Assembly: GCF_000382345.1 (NCBI RefSeq)
Contig: NZ_KB908076.1
Coordinates: 248,001-312,000, forward strand
Direction of reading: 5' to 3'
Source: Massilia niastensis DSM 21313
GTDB lineage: Bacteria > Pseudomonadota > Gammaproteobacteria > Burkholderiales > Burkholderiaceae_D
Length of the DNA stretch: 64,000 bases
Shown here: piece after piece, positions 42,715 through 51,445 of the stretch
How the letters are laid out: each line of letters begins with the position of its first letter
How positions within the stretch are numbered: position 1 is the stretch's first letter
The notes under the pieces: model-generated
The model's database searches: none
Seen by the model: only the letters and a program-made list of their open reading frames with translations
What the model was told of the DNA's origin: nothing
Program-made: the position numbers and the translations under genes

Positions 42715-44431
42715 GTTTTTTCTGTACCCATTGTTTGACGACTTCGGCAACGCGCTCCGGCTCCTTGGCCGCCAGGACCTTGAGGTGGTCGACCATCACG
42801 TCGACCGCCGACCCTGCCGGCGGCAGGTCGTAGTTCTCGAGCAGCGGGACCATGGCGCCGGCGGCCGGGGTGCTGCCTGCCGCGGGCGCGCCCAGGGCGG
42901 CGACGCTTGGCGCGGAGACGGGCAGCGCGCCGGCCGGCGTGGCGGCGGCAGTGCCCGGCGCGGCGCCCGGCAGCGCCGGAGAGGCCGGCGCCAGCGGCGG
43001 CGGCGGCGCCAGGCGGGTGGTGAGCGCGCGCAGCAGCGGGCGGGCCAGCAGCAGGTAGGCGAGCAGGGCGCCGACGGCAACCACGCCCCAGCCGGTCATG
43101 TCGGCCACGGTGTCGCGCTCCCGCCACCATTCCTGGGGCGCGGGCGGGGCCGGGAAATTCAGGCTGGAGACGGCCAGCACGTCGCCGCGCGCGGCGTCGA
43201 TGCCCAAACCGCCGCGCAGGATCTTCTCGATATTCGCCAGTTCGGCCGGGGTGTAGCCGGCCTTGGGATTGGCCGCGCTGGCGTTGTTCAGCACCACCGC
43301 CACCGACAGCTTCTTCAGGCGGCCGCGCGAGCGCTTGATCTGGGTGATCGCGCGGTCGTAGGCGTACTGGCGGGTGGTGGCGTTCTTGCGCGCGCTGCCG
43401 TCGTCCGACTTGGCGGCGGCGGCATCGGCCGCATCCAGCGGCGCATCCGGCGCGGCGTCGGGGGCGGCCGCGGCCGGCGGACGGTTCGACAGGGTGCCGG
43501 GTACGCCCAGCGCCATGCGGTTGCGTTCCATCTCTTCGCGCATCGCCTCGCTGGTGACCTTCGGATCGGTGCCGTATTTTTCCTGGGTTTCCTCGATCCT
43601 GTCGTTGTCGACGTCGGCGGTCACGCTGAGCTTGAAGTTGTGGATGCCGAGGATCGGCGCCAGCAGCTCGTTGACGTTGGCGCGCACCTCGTCGGTGTAG
43701 CGCCTGGCGGCGCCGTCGCCCTGGGCCGCGCCGTCGAAGCCTTCGGCCAGGTCGACGCGCGCCGACAGGTAGTTGCCGGCCTGGTCGACCAGCGACACGC
43801 GGGCCGGCGCCAGGCCGGCGACGCTGCCCGACACCAGGTTGACGATCGCGGCGATCTGTTCGTTCGACAGCGTGCGGCCCGGCTTGACCGCGACCACGAC
43901 CGAGGCCGAGGACTGGTCGCCGGCGCCGGCCACGAAGGACGAGGTCCTGGCGATCGCCAGGTGCACGCGCGCGGAGGCGATCGCGTCGACGGTCAGGATG
44001 CTCTGCGCCAGCTCGCCCTCGAGGCCGCGGCGGAAGCGCACGTCCTGCACGAACTGCGACACGCCCAGCGGATCGTTCTTGTCCATCAGTTCGAGGCCGG
44101 CCGGCAGCTGCGCGGTCACGCCCTTGGCGGCCAGCAGCATGCGCACCTTGCCCAGGTCGGCGGACGGCACCAGCACCTGGCCGCTGTCCGGATGCACGCG
44201 GTAGGGGATCTGCTCGGCGTCGAGCACGCCCATCATGTCGCTGGCGGCCACCTTTTCGCGCGCGCCGAACACCGGCTTGTAGCTGGACTGGTCCTGCCAC
44301 AGGACCATCATGATGGCGGCGGTGACCGCCACCGCCAGGCCGAGCAGCAGGGGAAGGTTGTTGCGCAATGCCGGCGGCAGCGCGGGCGCCGCCAGCCTGC
44401 CGCCGAAGGCGGACTTGAGGGAGGAGATCAC
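42698..44431 (-). CDS. fliF: flagellar MS-ring protein FliF
   Basis: 577 residues, inner-membrane ring and platform of the basal body. Two membrane helices flank the periplasmic domain (about 25-45 and 445-465). The YscJ/FliF motifs include KVRMLLAAKGVTAQLPAG and FVQDVRFRRGLEGELAQSI. The C-terminal tail VAEVVKQWVQKKHGRPE binds FliG. It is 25 bp downstream of fliE. Confidence 0.95.
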   Translation of the reverse strand: MISSLKSAFGGRLAAPALPPALRNNLPLLLGLAVAVTAAIMMVLWQDQSSYKPVFGAREKVAASDMMGVLDAEQIPYRVHPDSGQVLVPSADLGKVRMLLAAKGVTAQLPAGLELMDKNDPLGVSQFVQDVRFRRGLEGELAQSILTVDAIASARVHLAIARTSSFVAGAGDQSSASVVVAVKPGRTLSNEQIAAIVNLVSGSVAGLAPARVSLVDQAGNYLSARVDLAEGFDGAAQGDGAARRYTDEVRANVNELLAPILGIHNFKLSVTADVDNDRIEETQEKYGTDPKVTSEAMREEMERNRMALGVPGTLSNRPPAAAAPDAAPDAPLDAADAAAAKSDDGSARKNATTRQYAYDRAITQIKRSRGRLKKLSVAVVLNNASAANPKAGYTPAELANIEKILRGGLGIDAARGDVLAVSSLNFPAPPAPQEWWRERDTVADMTGWGVVAVGALLAYLLLARPLLRALTTRLAPPPPLAPASPALPGAAPGTAAATPAGALPVSAPSVAALGAPAAGSTPAAGAMVPLLENYDLPPAGSAVDVMVDHLKVLAAKEPERVAEVVKQWVQKKHGRPE

Positions 44432-44456
44432 GAAGGCTTCTCTTTGTATGAAGGGA

Positions 44457-44813
44457 TCAGACCGGGAGCTTGATCAGGTCGTCGACTGCGCCCATGACCT
44501 TGTTACGGACCTGCATCAGCATCGAGAACGACAGGCTGGCCTGCTGGCTGGCCAGCATCGCGCCGACCAGGTCGTCGCTCTTGCCGGCATCGACCGCGGC
44601 CATGCGCTCGCCGGCGGCGCGGTCTTCGGCGTCGACGCCGGCCAGCGCATCCTTCATGGTCTGCGCGAACGAGAAGCCGCCCTGCGCATCGGCGCGGACG
44701 CCCTGGGCCATGCCGGCGGCCGGGGCGATCGCCAGGCGCTTCGCTTCGTTGGTGAGGTGCGCCAGATCAGCCCTGATCAAGCCAGCCAGTTCAGTTCCCA
44801 TCGTGATTCCCAT
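44457..44813 (-). CDS. fliE: flagellar hook-basal body protein FliE
   Basis: 118 residues, the MS-ring/rod junction protein. Conserved segments are FSFAQTMKDALAGVDAEDRA and ASLSFSMLMQVRNKVMGAVD. Starts at 44813 and 44801 are both possible. It is the first gene of the fliEFGHIJ operon and is divergent from fliM. Confidence 0.92.
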   Translation of the reverse strand: MGITMGTELAGLIRADLAHLTNEAKRLAIAPAAGMAQGVRADAQGGFSFAQTMKDALAGVDAEDRAAGERMAAVDAGKSDDLVGAMLASQQASLSFSMLMQVRNKVMGAVDDLIKLPV

Positions 44814-45122
44814 GCGATTACTCGGTTTGGTGAGGACGACAAATGTGAAATCCCATGTCGCAAGCGCATCCCCGTAAATACGGGGAATTGTTAAATCCCG
44901 TCATGCAGGCAGCTGTTTTCCGGACCTCGGGGCCGGTGTCCGAACACCTTGGGTTAACCGAAGCCGAGGAGCTTTCTCCTGCGAAACATCATGATATTAC
45001 CGTACGGAAACACATAAATCAAAGCAGAATGTCAAAGTTTGTTAATCAATATCACTGTATAATAGTTGCCGTAGGGAATCAGAAGTGCAACATCATTTAC
45101 CGGCGACCACACACCCATATCG
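44814..45122. promoter_or_regulatory. divergent fliE / fliM control region, 309 bp
   Basis: The longest AT-rich gap inside the flagellar cluster. A perfect TATAAT at 45058-45063 faces fliM but lacks a -35 at proper distance, which suggests an activator. A perfect inverted repeat, TCCCCGTA (44869-44876) with TACGGGGA (44879-44886), lies close to fliE and could be an operator. No regulator gene (such as lafK) is found here; no clear sigma-54 site is seen. Confidence 0.45.
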
Positions 45123-46001
45123 ATGAATCCACCCGACCGTTCGCGTGATTTCCAGGTGCTCGATCCCTGCCTGCTGGGGCGGCCCGTGCACCTGCTGCCG
45201 AGATTTGCCGCCCGCCTGGCCGAGGCGCTGGGCGCGGCCATGGCCTCGCCGGCCGGGCGCCGCTACTGGGGCGCCTGGCGCCTGGTGAGCCTGGCGTTCG
45301 AGCGCGCGCCCGAGCAGGGCGGCCTGCGCTGGCTGGGCGTCGGCGGCGCCTACGGCAACGCGGCGGTCGCCTTCGAACGCAGGCTGCTGCTGGCGCTGCT
45401 GGAAGGGCGCTACGGGCGCCGCACCAGCGTGCAGGCGCCGCCGCGCGATCCCGTCTTCGAGCGCGTCACCGCCACCGAAGAGCGGCTGGCGGCGACCCTG
45501 ACCCAGCAGCTGGCCGCGCTGCTCGACGCCCGCGTGGCCGCGGGACTGGCCGCTGCCGGCGCGCCGGCTGTGGCGCCCGCCGGCGCGCCGGCCGGGGTGG
45601 CGCCGGCGAGCGCCCCCGGCAAGGCCGGCTGGGTGATCCGCGCGGTGCTGCGCGCGCCGGGCGGCGACGCCGCCGTGAACGCCGACAGCCAGCTGTGGAT
45701 CGGCCTCGATCATGATTTGATGGCCCATGTCCTGCAGGGCCTGATGGCGGACAAGGGCAGCGTGCGCGGCGTGCGTGCGCGCAGCGAACCGCTGGCTTCC
45801 AGCCTCACCGTCAAGCTCGACGGCCGCCTGCTGAGCAAGGAAATCACCCTGGCCACGCTGTTCGACCTCGCGGTCGGCGACGTGATTCCGGTATCGGTCG
45901 GTCGCGCCGATGTGCTGCTGGACGAATCGCGCCTGTTCACGGCCTCGGTGGCCGAGCACAAGGGCAAGCTGTGTTTAACCTGTTTTGAAGATGCCGAATA
46001 A
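45123..46001 (+). CDS. fliM: divergent FliM-like C-ring protein (LfiM-like)
   Basis: 292 residues against about 330 for a primary FliM. A clear SpoA/FliMN C-terminal domain (about 215-290) contains SSLTVKLDGRLLSKEITLA and DVIPVSVGRADVLLDESRL. The middle CheC-like domain is divergent, with LLEGRYGRRT where FliM has a GGDG loop. The N-terminal CheY-P-binding motif (LSQ-E-I-D-ALL) is absent. An Ala/Pro linker fills about 140-175. Gene order with fliN leaves little doubt on role; loss of the CheY site suggests a motor that does not switch through CheY. Confidence 0.82.
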   Translation: MNPPDRSRDFQVLDPCLLGRPVHLLPRFAARLAEALGAAMASPAGRRYWGAWRLVSLAFERAPEQGGLRWLGVGGAYGNAAVAFERRLLLALLEGRYGRRTSVQAPPRDPVFERVTATEERLAATLTQQLAALLDARVAAGLAAAGAPAVAPAGAPAGVAPASAPGKAGWVIRAVLRAPGGDAAVNADSQLWIGLDHDLMAHVLQGLMADKGSVRGVRARSEPLASSLTVKLDGRLLSKEITLATLFDLAVGDVIPVSVGRADVLLDESRLFTASVAEHKGKLCLTCFEDAE

Positions 46002-46375
46002 TGGACATGAACCTCAACGAGCAACTGACTGGCGCCGACGTAATCATTGACGACCTCGATGGGGTGGAGGGCGCGGTCGCCACGGCGGCCGGCGCCACGG
46101 CAGGCGGGAGCGCGGCGCGCCATCTGCCGCAGATGATGCGGCGCATCCCGGTGACCCTGACCCTGGAAGTGGGCTCGGCCCGCATCTCGCTGCAGGAACT
46201 GATGGCGATCGGCCCGTCCTCGGTGGTGCCGCTCGATTCGCTGGCCGGCGAACCGCTGGTCATCAAGGTCAATGGCGCGCCGATCGGCCGCGCCGAAGTC
46301 GTGGTGGCGGGCGAACAGTACGGCCTGAAGGTCCTCGACCTGGATGGCCTGAACCTGGACCTGATCGCGTCATGA
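46001..46375 (+). CDS. fliN: flagellar motor switch protein FliN
   Basis: 124 residues. The SpoA domain (about 45-120) has RIPVTLTLEVGSARISLQEL and INGAPIGRAEV-like VNGAPIGRAEVVVAGEQYG. The N-terminal 40 residues are acidic/Ala-rich. It overlaps fliM by one base and fliP by 4 bp, so no fliO intervenes. Confidence 0.93.
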   Translation: MDMNLNEQLTGADVIIDDLDGVEGAVATAAGATAGGSAARHLPQMMRRIPVTLTLEVGSARISLQELMAIGPSSVVPLDSLAGEPLVIKVNGAPIGRAEVVVAGEQYGLKVLDLDGLNLDLIAS

Positions 46376-47136
46376 CGGGTGTGTTCCGCGGCGCCGGCTG
46401 GCGCCGCGCCGCGCCCCTGGCCGTTTCACTGCTCGTGGTCGCGCTGCCCGCAGCGGCCCAGCAGCAGGACGTGCTGCCCGGGGTGATTCCCGGCTCCAGC
46501 CAGGGGATGAGCGTCAAGTCGCAGATCCTGGTCCTGATGACCCTGCTCGGGCTGCTGCCCGTGATGGTCATGATGATGACCAGCTTCACCCGTTTCGTGA
46601 TCGTGCTGTCGCTGCTGCGCCAGGCCCTCGGCCTGCAGCAGGGCCTGCCGAACCGGATCGTCACCGGCATCGCGCTGATCCTGACCCTGCTGGTGATGCG
46701 CCCGATCGGCGAACAGGTATGGCGCGACGCCTTCCTCCCTTACGACAAGGACCAGATCGGCCTGGAGGCGGCCCTGAAGATCGCCGAGGCGCCGGTGTCG
46801 CGCTTCATGCTGGCCCAGACCAGCAAGGCCTCGCTGGCCCAGGTCGCGCACCTGGCGGGCGAGCCCGCCAGCCTGAAGCCGGAGGAGCGCAGCTTCCCGG
46901 TCAAGCTGGCCGCCTTCGTGCTGTCCGAGCTGAAGACCGCGTTCCAGATCGGGGCGATGCTGTTCATCCCGTTCCTGATCATCGACCTGGTGGTGTCCTC
47001 GGTGCTGATGGCGATGGGCATGATGATGCTCTCTCCGCTGGTGATTTCGCTGCCCTTCAAGCTGCTGCTGTTCGTGCTGGTGGACGGCTGGACGCTGACG
47101 GTGAACACCCTGGTCGGCAGCATCCACGGCTACTAG
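46372..47136 (+). CDS. fliP: flagellar export gate protein FliP
   Basis: 254 residues with an N-terminal signal peptide (ending PAAAQQ) and about four membrane helices. Hallmarks are SFTRFVIVLSLLRQALGLQQ and LPFKLLLFVLVDGW. FliP forms the core of the export gate. It follows fliN with an ATGA overlap; FliO, the usual assembly aid, is missing from this cluster. Confidence 0.95.
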   Translation: MTGVFRGAGWRRAAPLAVSLLVVALPAAAQQQDVLPGVIPGSSQGMSVKSQILVLMTLLGLLPVMVMMMTSFTRFVIVLSLLRQALGLQQGLPNRIVTGIALILTLLVMRPIGEQVWRDAFLPYDKDQIGLEAALKIAEAPVSRFMLAQTSKASLAQVAHLAGEPASLKPEERSFPVKLAAFVLSELKTAFQIGAMLFIPFLIIDLVVSSVLMAMGMMMLSPLVISLPFKLLLFVLVDGWTLTVNTLVGSIHGY

Positions 47137-47158
47137 AGAACGCAAAGAGAACAAGCGC

Positions 47159-47431
47159 ATGAGTCCCGATATCGCTGTCGACCTGGTGGTCGAGGCCCTG
47201 CAGATCGTGATGCTGCTGGTGATGGTGCTGGTCGTTCCCGGCCTGCTGGTGGGCCTCGTGGTGGCCCTGGTGCAGGCGGCCACCCAGATCAACGAACAGA
47301 CCCTGAGTTTCCTGCCGCGCCTGCTGGTGACGCTGGCGGCGCTGATCCTGGCCGGGCACTGGATGACCACCACCCTGATGGATTACTGCGTCTCGGTGTT
47401 CCAGCGCGCCGCGACCCTGGTGGCGGGCTGA
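47159..47431 (+). CDS. fliQ: flagellar export gate protein FliQ
   Basis: 90 residues with two membrane helices and the conserved VALVQAATQINEQTLSFLPR. It lies 22 bp after fliP and 7 bp before fliR. Confidence 0.95.
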   Translation: MSPDIAVDLVVEALQIVMLLVMVLVVPGLLVGLVVALVQAATQINEQTLSFLPRLLVTLAALILAGHWMTTTLMDYCVSVFQRAATLVAG

Positions 47432-47438
47432 CCGCCGG

Positions 47439-48218
47439 ATGGAACTGGCCGGTTTCCTGCTGCCCCTGATCGGCGCCCTGTGGTGGCCGTTCTGCCGCAT
47501 CATGGCGGCGATGGCGACCGCCCCGGTGCTGGGCGAGGGCGCGGTGCCGCTGCCGGTGCGCGCGCTGCTGGCGCTGGTGCTGTCCTTCCTGATGCTGCCC
47601 TTGACGCGCGGCGGCGCCATGCCCGATCCGTTCTCGCTGGCCGGCGTGGTGGCGATGTTCGAGCAGGCCGTGATCGGCGCCGTGCTCGGGATCGCGCTGC
47701 AGTTCGCGATGGCCGCGATCTCGATGCTGGGTTTCCTGGCCTCGAGCCAGATCGGCTTTTCGCTGGCGCAGATGAACGACCCGGTCAACGGCGCGGTGTC
47801 GGACGTGATCTCGATCCTGATGTCGCTGGTGGCGATGCTGGTGTTCTTCGCGATCGACGGCCACCTGATCCTGATGGCGGTGCTGGGCCAGAGCTTCCGG
47901 GCCTGGCCGGTGGGAGGAGGTGTCGGCCCGCTGCTGCTGGAGACCGTCGCGCTGAACTTCGGCTGGGTGTTCTCGGCGGCGTTGCTGCTGGCGCTGCCGA
48001 TCGTGTTCTCGACCATGGTGGTGCAGATCGGCTTCGGCTTCCTGAACCGGGTCGCGCCCAGCCTGAACCTGTTCTCGCTGGGCTTCTCGCTGGTTACCAT
48101 CTTCGGCCTGCTGATGCTGGTACAGCTGGTGCGCTTCATCCCGGAGCACTACGTCGCGATGACCAACCAGGTGCTCGAGATGCTGCAGCAGCAGATGGGG
48201 AGGGCGCGTGGCGGATAA
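47439..48218 (+). CDS. fliR: flagellar export gate protein FliR
   Basis: 259 residues, polytopic. Recognisable features are the LPVRALLALVLSFLMLP segment and the cluster NDPVNGAVSDVISILMSLVA. It completes the FliPQR gate. The end overlaps flhB by 11 bp. Confidence 0.94.
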   Translation: MELAGFLLPLIGALWWPFCRIMAAMATAPVLGEGAVPLPVRALLALVLSFLMLPLTRGGAMPDPFSLAGVVAMFEQAVIGAVLGIALQFAMAAISMLGFLASSQIGFSLAQMNDPVNGAVSDVISILMSLVAMLVFFAIDGHLILMAVLGQSFRAWPVGGGVGPLLLETVALNFGWVFSAALLLALPIVFSTMVVQIGFGFLNRVAPSLNLFSLGFSLVTIFGLLMLVQLVRFIPEHYVAMTNQVLEMLQQQMGRARGG

Positions 48219-49347
48219 CGGCACCGGCGGCGACAAGACCGAAAAGCCCTCGCAGCAGAAGCTGAAGAAAGCGCGCCAGGAAGGCCAGGCCGTGCGCTCG
48301 CGCGACCTGGCGACCGCCGTCGGCATCCTGGTCAGCCTCAAGCTGTTCGCGCTGATGCTGCCCGGCTACCTGGAGGACTTCCGCCAGCTGTTCCGCCTGG
48401 TGTTCGTGCCGCTGGGCGAGGCGGGCGCGATCGAGAATGCGCTGTCGGTGGTGTTCGGCGGCGCGCTGCTGCTGCTGGCGAAGATGGTGCTGCCGCTGGT
48501 GGTGGTGCCGGGCGCGATCATGGCGGCCGCCATGGTGCCGGGCGGCTGGGTCATGTCGAGCAGGAACCTGGCGCCGAAATGGAGCCGCCTGAGTCCAATG
48601 ACCAACCTGGGCAACCTGTTCTCGCAAAAGCACTGGATCGGCTTCGCCACCTCGGCGGCCAAGGCCGTGGTGCTGGGCCTGGTGATGGTGTTCGTGTGCC
48701 GCGCCGGCATGCGGGCCTACCTCGGGCTGCAGCGCATGCCGCTGCCGGACGCGCTGGCGCACGGCGCCGGCATGATGTTCGACGGCCTGATGGCCCTGGT
48801 GGCGGTGTTCGTGGTGTTCGCGCTGGTCGACGTGCCGGTGCAATCCTTCCTCTACCTGCGCAACCAGCGCATGAGCAGGCAGGAGATCAAGGAAGAACAC
48901 AAGAGCAACGAGGGCCGGCCCGAAGTGAAGCAGCGCATCCGCCAGCTGCAGCACCAGCTGGCCCAGCGCAGCGTGCGCAAGTCGGTGCCGACGGCCGACG
49001 TCGTGATCGTCAACCCCGAGCACTACGCGGTCGCGCTGAAGTACGACACCAGCCGGGCCGAGGCCCCGTTCGTGGTGGCCAAGGGCGTGGACGAGATGGC
49101 GCTGTACATCCGCCGCGTCGCCGCCGAGCACAAGGTCGAGACCTTGTCGCTGCCGCCGCTGGCGCGCGCGATCTACAACACCAGCCAGGTGCAGCAGCAG
49201 ATTCCGGCGCAGCTGTACCAGGCGGTGTCGCAAGTCCTGAACTATGTTTTGCAACTGAACGCGTTCCGTGCAGGCCGGCGCCAGGCGCCCCCGCGGTTCC
49301 CCAACGAGGTGGCCGTTCCATCTCACCTGAGCGAGATCCCAGAATGA
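48208..49347 (+). CDS. flhB: flagellar export switch protein FlhB
   Basis: 379 residues, four membrane helices (about 30-210) then a cytoplasmic domain. The autocleavage site is NPEH (Asn269-His272) instead of the usual NPTH; Asn and Pro, needed for cleavage, are kept. N-terminal EKPSQQKLKKARQEGQAVRS is typical. The start is GTG at 48208. FliK partners with it to switch from hook to filament export. It overlaps flhA by 4 bp. Confidence 0.95.
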   Translation: MADNGTGGDKTEKPSQQKLKKARQEGQAVRSRDLATAVGILVSLKLFALMLPGYLEDFRQLFRLVFVPLGEAGAIENALSVVFGGALLLLAKMVLPLVVVPGAIMAAAMVPGGWVMSSRNLAPKWSRLSPMTNLGNLFSQKHWIGFATSAAKAVVLGLVMVFVCRAGMRAYLGLQRMPLPDALAHGAGMMFDGLMALVAVFVVFALVDVPVQSFLYLRNQRMSRQEIKEEHKSNEGRPEVKQRIRQLQHQLAQRSVRKSVPTADVVIVNPEHYAVALKYDTSRAEAPFVVAKGVDEMALYIRRVAAEHKVETLSLPPLARAIYNTSQVQQQIPAQLYQAVSQVLNYVLQLNAFRAGRRQAPPRFPNEVAVPSHLSEIPE

Positions 49348-51437
49348 ATTCCTTCAACGCCTTCATCGCCGCCCTGCGACGCCAGAAATACGCCGCCCCG
49401 GTGTTCCTGATCGCGATCCTGGCCATGATCATGCTGCCGCTGCCGCCGATCCTGCTGGACGTGCTGTTCACGTTCAACATCGTGCTGGCGCTGATCGTGA
49501 TCCTGGTCTCGGTGTCGGCCAGGAGACCGCTCGACTTCTCGGTGTTCCCGACCGTGATCCTGGGCACCACCCTGCTGCGCCTGGCCCTGAACGTGGCCTC
49601 CACCCGCGTGGTCCTGCTGCACGGCCACGAGGGCACGCACGCGGCCGGCCAGGTGATCGAATCCTTCGGCAACGTGGTCATCGGCGGCAACTTCGTGGTC
49701 GGCCTGGTGGTGTTCGTGATCCTCATGATCATCAACTTCGTGGTCGTGACCAAGGGCGCGGAGCGGATCTCGGAAGTGTCGGCGCGCTTCACCCTGGACG
49801 CGCTGCCGGGCAAGCAGATGGCGATCGACGCCGACCTGAACGCGGGCCTGATCAACCAGGAAAAGGCGACCACGCGGCGCAGGGACGTGGCGGCGGAAGC
49901 CGATTTCTACGGCGCGATGGACGGCGCCTCGAAGTTCGTGCGCGGCGACGCGATCGCATCGATCCTGATCCTGGTCATCAACCTGGTGGGCGGCATCGCG
50001 ATCGGCGCCCTGATGCACGACCTGCCGATGGGAGAAGCCTTCCGCGTGTACGCGCTGCTCACCATCGGCGACGGCCTGGTGGCCCAGATCCCGGCGCTGC
50101 TGCTGTCGGCGGCGGCCGCGATCCTGGTGACCCGCATCGGCGAATCGGGCGAGCTGGAACAGCAGGTCGGCGGCCAGCTGCTGGCGCAGCCGGCGGTGCT
50201 GTACTCGGCCGCGGGCGTGATGCTGGTGCTGGCGATCGTGCCGGGCATGCCGGTGTTCTGGTTCTCGATCTTCGCCGCGGTGCTGGGCTATGTCGGCTGG
50301 AAGCTGGACGGCCAGGTGAGGGCGCCGGACCATGCCGGCGTGGCCGCGATCGAGGCGGCGCTGCGCGACGAGCGCGCGCCCGAGCTGGACTGGCAGGCGC
50401 TGCCCGTGGTGCAGCCGGTGACGGTGGCGGTGGGCTATAAACTGGTCGGGATGATCGACCGCGCCCAGGGCGAGCCGCTGGCGAAGCGGATCAAGGGCGT
50501 GCGCCAGAGCCTGTCGGAGCAGATGGGCGTGCTGCTGCCGGAGGTCAGGGTGCGCGACGACCTGGCGTTGCGCCCGGCGCAGTACGCGATCAGCCTGTCG
50601 GGCACGGTGGTGGCGGAAGCCGAGGTGATGCCCGAGCACCTGATGGCGATCCCGTCGCCGAACGTGTACGGCGAGCTGGATGGCATTCCCGGGATCGAGC
50701 CGGCCTACGGCATGGCGATCACCTGGATCGCGCCCGAGCAGAAGGCGCATGCGCTGGGGCTGGGCTACCAGGTGATCGAGGTGCCGAGCGCGATCGCGAC
50801 CCACACCTCGAAGGTGGTGCGCGACTACCTGCACGAGCTGTTCCGCCACGAGGACGTGCCGGCCATCCTGGAACGCCTGACCGCCCTGTCGCCCAAGCTG
50901 GCGGGGGCGCTGGACAAGGCGCTGACCCACACCCAGCTGCTGCGCGTGTTCCGCGTGCTGCTGGCCGAGAACGTGTCGCTGAAGGACATCGTGGTGATCG
51001 CCACGACCCTGCTCGACAGTTCGGAGACGACCAAGGATCCGATCCTGCTGGCGGCCGAGGTGCGCTGCGCGCTGCGGCGCCAGATCGTGTCCCAGCTGTT
51101 CGGCAAGAAGAAGGACATGCCGGCCTTTAACCTGTCGGCGGAACTGGAGAACATGCTGCTCGGCTCGTTGAACCAGGCGCGCCAGAACGGCGGCGGCAAG
51201 GTCGCGCTGGACAACTACCCGATCGACCCGCAGCTGCTGTCCCAGCTGCAGATCAACATGCCGGTGGCGCGCGAGCAGATGAAGGGGGCGCATACGCCGC
51301 CGCTGCTGCTGGTGCTGCCGCAGGTGCGGCCGCTGCTGGCGCGCTATGCCCGGCTGTTTGCGCCGGGGCTGCACGTGCTGTCGTATAACGAGATTCCGGA
51401 AAACCGCGACGTGTCGATCGTGGGGACGGTCGGCTAG
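49344..51437 (+). CDS. flhA: flagellar export gate protein FlhA
   Basis: 697 residues, the standard size. The N-terminal half is polytopic, with LALNVASTRVVLLHGHEG and the FHIPEP loop region (RISEVSARFTLDALPGKQMA). The C-terminal cytoplasmic domain docks chaperone-substrate pairs. The ATG at 49344 overlaps the flhB stop; the longer open frame upstream is an flhB shadow. It is the last gene of fliMNPQR-flhBA. No flhF or flhG follows, unlike polar flagellar clusters. Confidence 0.96.
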   Translation: MNSFNAFIAALRRQKYAAPVFLIAILAMIMLPLPPILLDVLFTFNIVLALIVILVSVSARRPLDFSVFPTVILGTTLLRLALNVASTRVVLLHGHEGTHAAGQVIESFGNVVIGGNFVVGLVVFVILMIINFVVVTKGAERISEVSARFTLDALPGKQMAIDADLNAGLINQEKATTRRRDVAAEADFYGAMDGASKFVRGDAIASILILVINLVGGIAIGALMHDLPMGEAFRVYALLTIGDGLVAQIPALLLSAAAAILVTRIGESGELEQQVGGQLLAQPAVLYSAAGVMLVLAIVPGMPVFWFSIFAAVLGYVGWKLDGQVRAPDHAGVAAIEAALRDERAPELDWQALPVVQPVTVAVGYKLVGMIDRAQGEPLAKRIKGVRQSLSEQMGVLLPEVRVRDDLALRPAQYAISLSGTVVAEAEVMPEHLMAIPSPNVYGELDGIPGIEPAYGMAITWIAPEQKAHALGLGYQVIEVPSAIATHTSKVVRDYLHELFRHEDVPAILERLTALSPKLAGALDKALTHTQLLRVFRVLLAENVSLKDIVVIATTLLDSSETTKDPILLAAEVRCALRRQIVSQLFGKKKDMPAFNLSAELENMLLGSLNQARQNGGGKVALDNYPIDPQLLSQLQINMPVAREQMKGAHTPPLLLVLPQVRPLLARYARLFAPGLHVLSYNEIPENRDVSIVGTVG

Positions 51438-51445
51438 GGCCGGCG

